Origin: Corallochytrium limacisporum
Lineage: Eukaryota > Opisthokonta
Direction of reading: 5' to 3'
DNA: 64,000 bases
Assembly: GCA_002811645.1 (NCBI GenBank)
Contig: PDIP01000031.1
Location: 77,821-141,820 of the forward strand
The notes under the pieces are model-generated. The model did no database searches. It was not told the DNA's origin and was given only the letters and a program-made list of their open reading frames with translations. Shown one piece after another: positions 49,601 to 59,000 of this stretch (the first letter of the stretch is position 1; each line of letters begins with the position of its first letter). A program made the translations under genes and the position numbers.

Positions 49601-49706
49601 TTACTATCAACTTAGCCGCTTGTGGATCCGACACCGTGTCGCGACGGAGATCGCAAGGCGTATGGATGAAACGGGTTTCCATCCTATCGATTGGTCACAG
49701 TTTTAG
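43626..49706 (+). CDS. UBR1: UBR1/UBR2-type N-recognin E3 ubiquitin ligase
   Basis: Recognises destabilising N-terminal residues and ubiquitylates the protein for the proteasome. The 2026-residue product carries the UBR box (75-141: CGHVFKNGEPGYMCKTCGYD and the GGGCCDCGD turn) for basic N-termini. A ClpS-like N-domain (about 235-300, VVMINDEAHTFDDVI) binds bulky N-termini. The large helical middle follows, then a RING-H2. The first RING pair CILC lies near 1175, while the rest (CASCGHVVHFKCW, CPLCKSVC) begins near 1346, so about 165 residues rich in Ser, Thr, Gly and Asn are inserted. The C-terminal Cys-rich cap (CGYCGRVP to the end, about 1889-2026) is the autoinhibitory region. Both N-degron pockets are present, which separates it from UBR3 to UBR7. 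The start has A at -3 and G at +4. Confidence 0.96.
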   Translation: MDHYSIVHRLPDPEEGEVAIQKAQALLEEILPDVSVVPEDVELLQACTWVMYGGDPDHVLAKIATAGNSSDSGVCGHVFKNGEPGYMCKTCGYDDTCIVCVRCFRKSNHEGHNTFMVQTVGGGCCDCGDPEAWAEEGCCSDHLGPHQKLKDKEARVSESIEIQSGSSFLGSGAPTNADLDALKAKKSILQQAKEAGISENLYNYMTSTLSRLMHYVTTVLCNCEQLIPKNQEQEWGVVMINDEAHTFDDVITALTSLLEVSADKAGQLAQEIDSVGKTMVFSSTNRADCVEVRQRLYTFRSQSDGDIMEDKPLTLLIQCGATLVHEKRALLILEFLNTIGQESQIMRRMICEQFCAPVDPDDETKYFEYRPETMKRVMGTGNVLLRIDRLLLRDGKLWKEARKVLRKNYIQILIVDPIYKRILGLRYAYHYKTLMDLFLESRANLDDTVLALSVQIFSSPSLALELIESLNFTDQAFDVVFGVLAPTLHTNASGIAGGIDLEHTIIEKNRYPPVFHNLRYILSHKNVQQRISTQSLEKAQVLPMRTLQLLEVFQGMDQNERATTVHVMYESELWISAFAITLELKSLMPFIVDSILGGSPEFSQVSLKMTKERILSWLAKDNIAITEITNDYGTFQVVHGTGPEHKVSVHIPLHRFMCELLVNDRYQGDLASVFEQEKNVKDLGPVNMVQLMEHPIRIMALLAQVRSNMWVRNGFSIKNQVYNYSGSYFRESMYDLDIAYLQTMLATMNGNEFLVSALHTYELHEYFGLSSHDVRSLLPFGPDFGHKLLMCEDFMHLLIVLLTERAHVGNMTTEDIIRREIVQRLFLGPLSYSELTKSIASNLTELEEFDTQLRGLAKLTMPEDTMDHGVYELKEKHHKSFNMYFYHYSRADHEKAMQKVTAIHAEPTGQNLQENPPIPELHDLKPIFKPLLNLLNSRVLHEMIYSILQFCCVHAGDHPDATDSTIDNVLSEALYLLVVAIDQGILDKPVPSDDTHIGAYQVDSLNQNVCQLRLSNQSMLNHLKDLRRRSHKLPLEQRRMIMYISIHLSNSGVINLTPEEEAANMGQQEDEKARRKREAQARRERILANFKLRQQQFIDNHLQLAAEAQETNGGSDRRGKSPVTLGVPSGADDPMDVSGGDVCGTRMSILSSLGDYAGEYDNDTAFATTDHDLTCILCQEQGTTTTLAYVSAMSKSTVLANMGRDTKSLDFLGTDETDPTSSGASAAFGHMHISGSISSSIASTSNRRPSQRGTPSTTTRASSTTNRGTPGTNSAPSQRETPVGNGNGNGVSDNEIVTRLTPRTFDSFVNSVRRPGDSEAAGVNGPRSFLDWEEMEDAYNFNPDLYCASCGHVVHFKCWDRYVSSIREQRGRDLRLEMGRLSSVELNCPLCKSVCNILIPICNRKISRIVKHEIMDGVDAVEFQRWTTERLPYLLINPDRTPPFGAGKEALRPDALARLEAFAHNSIEFLSKASSNAAMNIADPLTAMSSSESVSGEPIPSGTGGAGGSGNGAVDNGARSSTASRAGSLGQAPSSKQAATTRGLAKGIFRMVSMLAYTTAVEEVALRPRGCGMFGSTLNLEQVDRSIVYGMKALVNAIQAYLYATEGQDWVFADWGGVIYGALFAEDPSSSINKSNTVPFGPLLHCDLVTMIVTLLMVVPDMANSRRDTVMLTRLLYLAHIVRTLMLFSKQGMSPESFAIDPDTQSPEIQRDSVALMELWNYVMEAVDLERLHSSPIGAIEIPENGFDPQTGKSNLSLATVVAIHCMPYLRRIALLQYVYYSLPLSDWPQSDHAIADDDEGGFWSEYDRMMAYCSMVNFTEMLSGQGHLTETLGPLFRQWAKHWIQDVPKMTTLWHNPERRLITMRTYSLVPLPQDYSVLFQVCTETKCGYCGRVPQEPALCLVCNRFLCAQGQCCRRPAINSLYPGLIGECSYHAYHCGFGNGVMLLLKQCIILMLSDGRGTFFGAPYLDVHGESDVGLRRGKELRLSTSRYYQLSRLWIRHRVATEIARRMDETGFHPIDWSQF

Positions 49707-49734
49707 GACCGCACGCAGTGGCATGATCATCCTT

Positions 49735-49740
49735 AATAAA
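49735..49740 (+). terminator. poly(A) signal AATAAA of UBR gene
   Basis: Canonical hexamer 29 bases past the stop. The convergent IFT144 gene ends at 49848 and has its own signal at 49787-49792, so the two transcript ends lie within 60 bases. Confidence 0.6.
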
Positions 49741-49786
49741 CAATATGTTAGATTCTCTGTAACAAACAGTGTACTAGCGACCCTCG

Positions 49787-49792
49787 TTTATT
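49787..49792 (-). terminator. poly(A) signal AATAAA of IFT144
   Basis: TTTATT on the plus strand is AATAAA on the minus strand, 56 bases past the IFT144 stop. Confidence 0.55.
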
Positions 49793-49847
49793 TTATACTT
49801 TCTGAGCGACCTGATCCCTTCCATCTTGCATTTTCAATGTCCGTGAG

Positions 49848-52800
49848 TCACAATCCGGGAGAACCCATCGCTCGGGGACCGGTGGCGGTCATTGCCGAAG
49901 CAGTTGCGTATGCCTGGAAGAATGCCTGCAACGCATTCGTTTCGGGCGCGATCCGCTCCGGTGGACACACTTGACTGTTCGCGGTTTGCCCACATAGGCA
50001 GCAGGTGCCTTCCTTGGCCAGCAATACACTGTACTCAGAATAGCGTGCGGGAAAGGCGCAGCACGGTGTCAGAGTCAGGTCGTGTCGAACCACGTGGCAG
50101 CCACTTGCCACACACATCGGCAACAGCGAGCGGCACTCTACACACGTCAGCTGACGATCCGGCACGAGAGTAGCACAGTAGGGGCACTCTGACAAGCTAT
50201 CCGGTACCTCGTCATGGGCCTCGGGCTTGCGGACAATCAATTCGATCTTTTTGCGGTACTTGGGATCGATCTGGTCACGATAGGTCGGTTGCATGAGCAT
50301 TGAAGCGAAACGGTGGGCGCTGCGTTTGAGCCCAGCTCGAGTGCATTCAATAACAGTCGACGTGAGAATTGGCACAACGTGGTTGGGGAACATGGAAATG
50401 GACTGTGCGGTGCGGCAGAGCAAGCGAGCGGCACGCTCGTGCTCGCGATGTTTCACCAAAGTCCGGACAAGGACATAGGAGTGCAGAATGTGCATCAATG
50501 TCCGCATGGCAGGAGGCACGGCCAGTGCCAGAGCAATACCTCTCTCGTGAACCGTCTTCTGTGAATAGGTAGAGCTACTGGCCATGCTCGTAATTGATGG
50601 TAGGTCCCCGCCTTCCTCGCCAGCAAATTCTCTGGTAAGGGACACGAGCATGTTGTGTGCCTTGCGGTAGGCGCCTTCGTCCTGTAGCGACTGCGTTACA
50701 GCCAGACTCTGCTGCATGGCTTGATCTGGTTGGCCAGTAGCCAAATGATAGCGGACCTGATAGAAGAGCGGCCGTGGTTTGCCATCCAACCCGCCAGTGA
50801 GGAATTGCCAGACACGGTCACAGGTCGCAGTGTCCCCGGATGGATATAAGATGTCACGTACAACGCGTACCAATTCACGGCATGCACGATGGCCGACATC
50901 GCGGTACCGTTCGGGCCTTGCACGATCAGCAACACCTGTACCATCGTCGGAGAGTTGCCGCGGTGCCAATGTTGGTGGAGGAGTCTTTGTGAGGAAATCG
51001 ACACCCTTGTCGAGGAAGCCCGCACGCACATAGTGATAGCCCGCACCAAACGGCCGTGTCGGATCCCTGCGCGTCGCGAACCATTCCGCGACAGCTAAAT
51101 GCTCCTCCTTGGAAGCTCGATCGCCTAATAGTTCTGCGAAAATGTCCATGCAGTCGTGCTCAATAGCCATACGGAAGGCTTCTTCGTTGTGGGCACTAAG
51201 GAGGAGAAATTCGATAGCACGAGAGACATCTTCAAGTTTCTGCAGGTACCAGTCCGCAACGGCCTTGGCACCCACACGGCTACCTGTAACATGCACAAGC
51301 TCCGTCGCACGCTGTAGGGCCTCTGGTGTGCCGCCAAGTCCGTACAGGAGCACTCGAACGGCACTAGCATAATGACCAGCACGTTCGTAAGCCACAAACG
51401 CCCGCTCCAGTGACTCGATCGTGCCCTTTCGCTCTTCACATCGGCCGTAGCATACGGTCAGTGGCGCGGAGGTCAGTTGCGGAACGATCTGCCATAGTGT
51501 ACGAAGAAACACGTCCTTTTCCTCATCACTAAGATAGGCGAAGCGGCGACCGCCCGAACCGGCTGTGTTCGAGGCTGATGTCGTATCAACGGCGTCGTCC
51601 ACCACAGTTGGGAGGGGCAAATCACCGTAGCCGCGGAGGCACGCCTGCGCGGCGCGGTCATGGATGCCGGCCAGTGAATACAGGTCGCTCGCGTCGATGA
51701 ATTGGCTGCGATTCTCGAGCAGAGCACCGCATTCACGCAGCAATTTCGTCACTGCTGCACGGTCGGACACAAAGGCTGATTCATCAGCGGTGATAAGGTT
51801 GCCTATTTCACCCTCAACATTTGCCTGAGCGGCGGTCATCAGCATGGACACGCGTTCATGTTCCTGACGGGCAAGAGCGATGCCTTCCTGTGCCTCCCCA
51901 ACGGCAATAGCCGTCCTTGCTTGGCCAGCAAGGCACTGAGTGTTGTGCAGTCGTACTCGCGGGGGTGCCTCCTTGCTACCCGTGTCAATAAGGGCGCTCT
52001 GGTAGAGGATGCGAGCCTTGGCATTTTCGTCCTGAATCTCCAGCTGCCGGGCACGGGCTGCACTGAGGAACGGCAAATCCCCAGGCCGGCAATCTCGGGC
52101 TAGAGCCATGGCCTTGTCAAAATCAAGCACATTGCGATGCATTTCCAGAGCAATCTCAGGTCTGTTGGCTGCCATAAAGTGCCGTTCCGCTTCACCATGC
52201 TGCCCGTACCACATAGCAACGTAACCGCTCAGGACCTCAAGGTCCTCTTCATGCGCGATGTCCTCTAGGAAGTTTACCAAATGGGCTGCGGATGCCATGC
52301 GGAAAGCTGGAATGGCACTCTCAAAGTCGAGGGCCTTCATGGCTGCCTCGCCTAATCGGTGCCATTGAGAGCACTGTACAATTGAGAGAAGATCATCATC
52401 ATCGGCCGTCGCAACGATGGACCGGCCGTCAGCGTGCGTTTCCGAGAGTGCATTGCTTCCTTGAGTATCAACTATATTGCTCCTCAGCTGGACTTGGCGT
52501 CTCCACTGCGTGCGCAATGTCCAGAGGTATCGAAAGCCGTCTCGGTGCGCACCAATGGCCATCAACTGACACAGACCACGTTCCACTAATGCTCGGCTCC
52601 ATTTCGTTAGTCTTCTGGTGTCAGTGGAAGATGCCATTAGCTCCTGCCAGAGTTTCTCTGCATTGAGTAAAGTGTAGGTCCATTCCAGAAGGGAAGGAAT
52701 TGGCACAGTCACCGGGGTGCATTGGCCGGTTATGCTCACCACCGTGTTGTCGATAAACAAAGGAGGACAAGATGTGCCTGACATTACGACAGGCAAGGCA

Positions 52801-55391
52801 TACAGAGCGTGGGTGGATGATACAGAAGGACCACCACCGCTTGCCATGGTGTAAGTCACAGCCATTAGGAGGGACAGTGGCAGACTGCCACGGTGACTGG
52901 TCGGTTGGTAGCATACGAGTAGGACTTCTCGTGCTTCCAAGGACACAGCACGCAGAGTATATCGCCACTGACTCCACAGCAGTCGCATGCTCACGCCATT
53001 AGGTAACTTGGGGACTGGCACGCGCAGTGGATTCCGTGACGATCCCTCTTTCCCGGGTTGTTGATAAACTGCTGCAATGTATAGCTCTTGGCCACCATTG
53101 CAGCAGAGCAGGACATGAGTACCATCCATAGAAGTGCTAATCGCAGACAGCGGGTGCTCGCACATCTCTGTCGAGATGATATCCCAAGCTGTGAGTGAAA
53201 ACACGGTCCAGCTGCCATGTTCATGAGCCCAGACGCAAATTTCATCGCGAAGGTGAATGCCAAGCAAGGGATCTGCAGTTCGCTGAATGGATATGATCAG
53301 GCGCTTGCTATGCTCTTCGTTGGTTTCTTCCTCCTCCTGCAATTCGGGAGGCAGTAGAACGTCCCCCCTGGCATCTCGCCATTCACGCAATTGGCCACTC
53401 GGTACCCCGTCGCCCTCGAACTCAATGCCCACGTACCGGTCGTTAACGTGGATCACTGTTACTGGGCCCAGAAGAGACGTCTCCAACTTGGTTTGCCACA
53501 ACGGTCCATCGGCTAAGCTGTCTACTGCATCATTAAGCGTCTCGCACGGCATGTATATGGCCACATCCCCGCTGGCAAATGCCACTGCAATTGCAGTTCC
53601 CCGCTCAGACACTCCCAGGCATGTGATTTCCGGTACCACATCTTTCGGAATGCACACCCAGTATGATATTGCCTCCCCCTTACCATCAAGTTCTACAGCG
53701 CGGCGGATATGAACAAACCCTGCTGACCAGAGTGTAGCCACTGAGAGACCATTAGTGGCGCTCAGCACAATCTTCGAGCTGTGCGTAGCAATCCGACCCA
53801 CTAACGCCACGATTTCGACTTGTCCCTGCGACGAGGACACTGCCACATGTCGCCCACGTTCGTGCGCAAATACCTGTTGTGCTTTTCCCCTTAGACCACT
53901 GTCTAGGGGAATTGCATTTTTGACTAGCTTGCGGCCGTCATCATGAACAGATACGAAAGAAATGAACTTGGAGCTCGTGCTGGCTCCACAGCCAAGCACA
54001 CCGTTGACAGCTTTACAGCTGTCGGATCTTCCTGCAATCTCTACATCGCTTTCCTTCCTGAGGCTCCGTGTGCTGTCCACCGTCTGGCCCGTGCTGATAT
54101 TGATCAAAACAGTCTTTCCGCAGCCAAGGGTCAAGAGCAGCTGATCGATCCGATTCGGCATGAATTGGTAGTCCACAACGGGGTCATTCGTACCATTTTG
54201 ATCCGATTTCCAAAGCGTGCGCAGATTGCGGATGGTTCCGTCCGGGTCAATGTCCAGTGCCAAAACTGCACCTCGTCGGTCAATACTGAAAACAACATGT
54301 GTCCCATCACTTGAGTACCTCAAGGGTCCACTGGCTTGAGTAGGATGTTCTACGGAGTCTTTCACAGCGTACGTCACTCGTCCATTCTGCAAAACTTGTG
54401 GCGTGAGGACAGTGAACCGAGAATCGCTGCCAGCGGTGATCAGAAACGGCAAACTACCGATCCTGTCGATTCCTATATGTTGGGAATCGTCCTCAATGTA
54501 AGCAAATCTATGCCACAGCCATGCAATCTCCACAACGCGTCCGCTATGCAGCCCATCAATAGATGCAATCAACGACTGCTCCGCCGTCATTTCCTTCATC
54601 TTATCGACAGCCACAATACGACAATCACCAAGGCACTGTCCTAGAGCCATCAGATGAGTTCCTTCGTAACGAAGTGATGAGGCTGGAGACACACACACCG
54701 GCATGTCTGTTACTGCCATCGCCGTGGTGGATTCCTGGCTAAAATACCTGACAGCATCGCTTGTCACAAGGTCTTGAGGTTCCAGCATCATTGCCTCAAT
54801 ATCACCGCTTGGAAGACTCGAGCATGAGGCAAACCTCACCTCACCATCCCCTAACCGTATCACGAGTAAGAATGGCTGCTCATCCTCACGAAGTTCTCCA
54901 AATGACCTTGGCAGTACGTGAACAGCAGACACAGGTTTTCCCAGGTCCAAATTCCCAACAATCTTAGTGTGAACGTTGAACTCAGATCCTGTTCCGGTCA
55001 CGGAGACAAAAATAGCTTGAGAGGACTTCGATCCAGATACCACGAGTACCTCCCGATTGGTGGACTCTACCGATAAGGTGGTAGAAGGAGGATGCGGCGT
55101 TGAATCAATGCAAGTTACCCATGCTATGCACAGCGTTCCCTGTAATTGTGTATCAATAAGAGCTCTCTGTTGCCCGTAGACATGCGGCACTATGTCGATC
55201 TCTGCTTCGTCTGAGTTTACGAAATGGAGAAGGGAAACTTTGGGAGTAAGGCAGGGAGGCACTGCCTCCTCCGCATTCTTCACTAATGCGGACGCATACT
55301 GAGTAAGGGAATGGATCTCGGCACCCGTACCCCTCGTGGGGGCGCTCTGTGTCACCATTGTCTGCTGTTCGTTCGGTGCCATACTTTCCAT
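49848..55391 (-). CDS. WDR19: intraflagellar transport protein IFT144 (WDR19)
   Basis: Subunit of the IFT-A complex, which carries cargo into cilia and moves trains back to the base. The 1847-residue product has a beta-propeller-like N-terminal half (about 1-760) and a helical TPR-like half (about 950-1700) with segments such as EAAMKALDFESAIPAF and AERHFMAANRPEIALEMH. A Cys-rich end (about 1730-1806) matches WDR19 closely: ECPYCATLVPDRQL, a GCHVV step, FPARYSEY and CCLCGQ. WDR19 in animals has about 1340 residues, so this is some 500 longer, mainly in the propeller region and linkers. Met4 (55382) has A at -3 and G at +4 and may be the real start. It diverges from FANCM. Its presence implies a ciliated life stage. 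Confidence 0.87.
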   Translation of the reverse strand: MESMAPNEQQTMVTQSAPTRGTGAEIHSLTQYASALVKNAEEAVPPCLTPKVSLLHFVNSDEAEIDIVPHVYGQQRALIDTQLQGTLCIAWVTCIDSTPHPPSTTLSVESTNREVLVVSGSKSSQAIFVSVTGTGSEFNVHTKIVGNLDLGKPVSAVHVLPRSFGELREDEQPFLLVIRLGDGEVRFASCSSLPSGDIEAMMLEPQDLVTSDAVRYFSQESTTAMAVTDMPVCVSPASSLRYEGTHLMALGQCLGDCRIVAVDKMKEMTAEQSLIASIDGLHSGRVVEIAWLWHRFAYIEDDSQHIGIDRIGSLPFLITAGSDSRFTVLTPQVLQNGRVTYAVKDSVEHPTQASGPLRYSSDGTHVVFSIDRRGAVLALDIDPDGTIRNLRTLWKSDQNGTNDPVVDYQFMPNRIDQLLLTLGCGKTVLINISTGQTVDSTRSLRKESDVEIAGRSDSCKAVNGVLGCGASTSSKFISFVSVHDDGRKLVKNAIPLDSGLRGKAQQVFAHERGRHVAVSSSQGQVEIVALVGRIATHSSKIVLSATNGLSVATLWSAGFVHIRRAVELDGKGEAISYWVCIPKDVVPEITCLGVSERGTAIAVAFASGDVAIYMPCETLNDAVDSLADGPLWQTKLETSLLGPVTVIHVNDRYVGIEFEGDGVPSGQLREWRDARGDVLLPPELQEEEETNEEHSKRLIISIQRTADPLLGIHLRDEICVWAHEHGSWTVFSLTAWDIISTEMCEHPLSAISTSMDGTHVLLCCNGGQELYIAAVYQQPGKEGSSRNPLRVPVPKLPNGVSMRLLWSQWRYTLRAVSLEAREVLLVCYQPTSHRGSLPLSLLMAVTYTMASGGGPSVSSTHALYALPVVMSGTSCPPLFIDNTVVSITGQCTPVTVPIPSLLEWTYTLLNAEKLWQELMASSTDTRRLTKWSRALVERGLCQLMAIGAHRDGFRYLWTLRTQWRRQVQLRSNIVDTQGSNALSETHADGRSIVATADDDDLLSIVQCSQWHRLGEAAMKALDFESAIPAFRMASAAHLVNFLEDIAHEEDLEVLSGYVAMWYGQHGEAERHFMAANRPEIALEMHRNVLDFDKAMALARDCRPGDLPFLSAARARQLEIQDENAKARILYQSALIDTGSKEAPPRVRLHNTQCLAGQARTAIAVGEAQEGIALARQEHERVSMLMTAAQANVEGEIGNLITADESAFVSDRAAVTKLLRECGALLENRSQFIDASDLYSLAGIHDRAAQACLRGYGDLPLPTVVDDAVDTTSASNTAGSGGRRFAYLSDEEKDVFLRTLWQIVPQLTSAPLTVCYGRCEERKGTIESLERAFVAYERAGHYASAVRVLLYGLGGTPEALQRATELVHVTGSRVGAKAVADWYLQKLEDVSRAIEFLLLSAHNEEAFRMAIEHDCMDIFAELLGDRASKEEHLAVAEWFATRRDPTRPFGAGYHYVRAGFLDKGVDFLTKTPPPTLAPRQLSDDGTGVADRARPERYRDVGHRACRELVRVVRDILYPSGDTATCDRVWQFLTGGLDGKPRPLFYQVRYHLATGQPDQAMQQSLAVTQSLQDEGAYRKAHNMLVSLTREFAGEEGGDLPSITSMASSSTYSQKTVHERGIALALAVPPAMRTLMHILHSYVLVRTLVKHREHERAARLLCRTAQSISMFPNHVVPILTSTVIECTRAGLKRSAHRFASMLMQPTYRDQIDPKYRKKIELIVRKPEAHDEVPDSLSECPYCATLVPDRQLTCVECRSLLPMCVASGCHVVRHDLTLTPCCAFPARYSEYSVLLAKEGTCCLCGQTANSQVCPPERIAPETNALQAFFQAYATASAMTATGPRAMGSPGL

Positions 55392-56058
55392 GGATCTCAG
55401 ACCACATCTGCTACACCTTACCTTCTACATGATCTTGTCCAATTCATCTGTTCTCTAGATCTAACCCTTGTTATCCAGTCTCTACCAGTCCAGCCTTTCA
55501 TGAAACAAAGGCCTCATTTACATCAATCAAGTATGTGTCAATGGCAGATCAAGGAAATACCCTTCTATGCTGTGCATCATGTCCGGTGCCAATTGAGACC
55601 GCCGCCATCCGAACGCGATCGGGGCTTGCCTACCCAATTCCGGCAGCCAGTGACGGGACAGTCGGCGTCCCGACAGTACTTTCACTATGGCGACCCCGGG
55701 AAACGGAATCCATTTCTGGCGGGCGTTGCGCACCGAAAAAGGAAACCCGTAATTCACATAATTGTTTGTTTGGTTAGGGGTATAGTTTTCATTCGTCTTT
55801 GGAGACACTTACACGGGTTTTTCGCGCGCCAAGGCTTCGAAAGTAGTTTATGCGGCTCGCTGTGGGGAGGGCAGTGAGTTCAGGGTCAGGCCCTCTGTCG
55901 AATGGTACTTGACGGCCGTTTGATGGAAATTCTAGTACCCAGGTGTCCATCTATCCATATCCCTTTTGGGCGGATCAGAAGGCACCGCAGTATAATATAA
56001 CGTGATGAAGCTAGACAAATAACTTTATGAGTCACGAGTTACAGCCAAGTGGCCGACC
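55392..56058. other. divergent promoter region of IFT144 and FANCM
   Basis: 667 bases between two divergent start codons. No gene, repeat or long G/C run was seen. A 188-codon plus-strand frame (55311-55877) starts inside IFT144 in antisense and has no domain. Confidence 0.5.
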
Positions 56059-59000
56059 ATGGCATCGCAGACGTCAATGCTGCGGTTCCTGCAGCCGAAG
56101 GGTGAATCTGGAGAGAGGAGAAAGGAGAAGGGAAAGCAGAGTACCTTGGTTCCGGCTGGACTTGGAGCCTCCTCCAAACGTGTAGCTTCGCAGGCGAAGA
56201 TGGCCAAAATGAGCCCTAAAGGCTTTTCCAACGATGACTTCCTCGATGATACCGTTTTCGAAAGCATTGATCTTGCAGAGATCGACAAATTGGCGGAACA
56301 GAAAAGTAGAGCTTCTAAGGAAGTTGCTCAACAGAAAATACAGGGCACGAACGGTAGTGTATCTTCCAAGGCTTATAATGCCATCACAAACTATGTCTCG
56401 GGTGGAAAGTCTATGGCATTGTCCCCATTCCAAGAAAAGAATGATGATGAGGGAGCTAATCCCTCGATTCGAAAGGGCGTACCTCGAGACGATACCTTCA
56501 AACGTCGTGGATGGCCAGTTTTTGAAGAAGATGAAGGCTATAAATGGTATTTTCCACGCAAAGAAGGCATGCAAGAGCGTGATTACCAAAGAAACATTGT
56601 GGCCAAGTGCCTCTTCAGTAACACGCTCGTATGTCTGCCAACTGGGTTGGGAAAGACCTTCATAGCAGCCGTGCTCATGTATAATTTCTATAGATGGTTC
56701 CCTGAAGGCAAGTTGATCTTCATGGCACCCACAAAGCCTTTGGTACAGCAGCAAATTCGAGCGTGCTACGAAATCATGCGGGTACCACAGCACGAAATGA
56801 TCTGTTTAACAGGTGAAGTGAACAACAAAGTTCGTCGAGAAGAATGGATGGTGCGCAGATTGTTCTTTGCTACACCGCAGACGGTATATGCCGACCTCGC
56901 TGACGGCATAGCTCCATCGAAGAGTATTGTGTGTGTTGTGATCGATGAGGCACACAAGGCCACGGGAAACTATGCCTACGTGCAGGTCGTAAAAACCTTG
57001 CTTTCTGCTGGGGCGCGATTCCGAGTGCTCGCTCTTTCGGCAACCCCTGGAGATAATCTTGATGTTGTCCAGTCCGTATTGAGCAATCTACGCATTTCAA
57101 CTGTGGAGATCAGAGATGAAGGTTCTATAGATGTAGCTCCATATGTACATGGCAAGTCTCATGAGAAGATTGTGGTGAGCATGACAAAAGGACTGGAGGA
57201 ACTCTTGAAGGTGGTGAACGCCAACGCTGATAGATATCTCAAGGCATGCCAAGCCAGTGGCGTGCAGGTCTACCAAAGGGACGTGAATAGACTGACAGTC
57301 GGCGCGTGTTTTATGATGCAAAAGAAGGCACCGCCTGGTACTGGAAGAAGCTGGGCATACGGACTCTATCGTTTGCTTAGATTTCGTGAGGCTGTGACGT
57401 TTTATGGGTACGGGACTGCCATGTCGATGCTGCTAGAGAATGCAACGAAGGACCAAAAAAACAAACGAGGCAAGGCAGGTGGAAACCAGGACGAGGCAAG
57501 GTACATGGACGTTCTCCAGAGATTGATCGACAGTGGAGAATTGCACCCGAAGCTGGTCAAACTGATTGACATCTTACAGAAATTCATTCAGGACAAACCC
57601 GAGTCTCGGGCCATTGTCTTCACGCACTACCGGGAAAGTTCAGGGGAAATCGTTGGCAAGCTGTCTGAGATCAACGGTATTCAGGCAGCAGAATTTACAG
57701 GACAGGGCACAGCCAAGGGCAGAAAGGGGATGACGCAGAAGGTGCAACAGCAACTTATTCAGCGGTTCTCATCCGGAGAGCTAAATGTTATTGTATCCAC
57801 AAGTGTCGGCGAGGAAGGCATTGACATTGGTGAAGTGGATCTCATCATCAATTATGATCACTTTACCTCAACAACAAAGGCCACTCAGCGAAAGGGTCGC
57901 ACCGGTCGCAAGCGTAAGGGAAGGGTCGTGGACTTAGTTACTCCGGGTGTGGAGGAAATGACCCTGTCAAAAACTAAAAAGAGTACTTCTTCGTATGCTC
58001 AGACACTGCGCACGACCATTAGTAGGTGTGAAATGGCAGGCGCTGCTCCATGGGGCCGCATGGTACCGAAGCATATTATTCCGCGAATCGAGTATCTCGA
58101 TATTACTGTAGAAGACAAAATGGCACAGTTTCAGCCTTACTCGAATCGACGCTCTGTAACTTCGCGCAGTTCAAAGACGAACCTGAACGACAGCGTTGGC
58201 AGTATAGAGGACACGTCAGTTGTGAGCGCTTACAGAAAGAAGCGAAAACTTGAAGACCTCCTTGACAGCATCATCAATCCTCAGAGACTCACTGAAACCA
58301 AACGCCTCTTTATCATGAAGGATCCAAATTGGGGTTTCGACGCCAAACAGGCTTTGCGAATCCATGCCAGCAGATTTCAACTCACACATCGATCCTATGA
58401 AGGACCGTACATGGGAACCAGTCCTCTGACGCATGGATATCGGAAAATTCTATACGGCCTGCAGAGCGGAAGATTCAAGACCGCTGAGCTAACGAGTCTA
58501 TTGGGCACCAAACCGGACGGCATTTCCAGCCCTGAACTGCTCTCAGATCTTGGATCACGGGGGGTTGCGCTGTGCGTTGATGACGATGTAATGGCACTGG
58601 ACGAAGCTGGCATTGAAGAGGTCACCACGGCTTTATATGACAATGATCCGCCTAGCCCAATATTCAAATGTCAAGAGTTTGGGCCGGTACCATCCCCAGG
58701 CCGTCTTTTGGAACCATTGCTGTCGAGGGACACGGGCCCAAAACACAGGTCGACAAGCAATGCCAAACGGCCGCATCTGCAAAGTTGCGTGCCCTCATCA
58801 GCCATTCGTGCGCAACCTGTCGAGATTATGCGAGAAATCATACAACGTGCTCCGCCACCTCCAAAGACGACGACTTCCACTACGACTATCCAATCAGTCT
58901 TCACGGACGATAGTGACGATGATGACACATCCATGATGATGGCCATGATGGCCGCAGCGGACAAGGCCGAGAAGACTGTCACCACAGCGACACTATCGAA

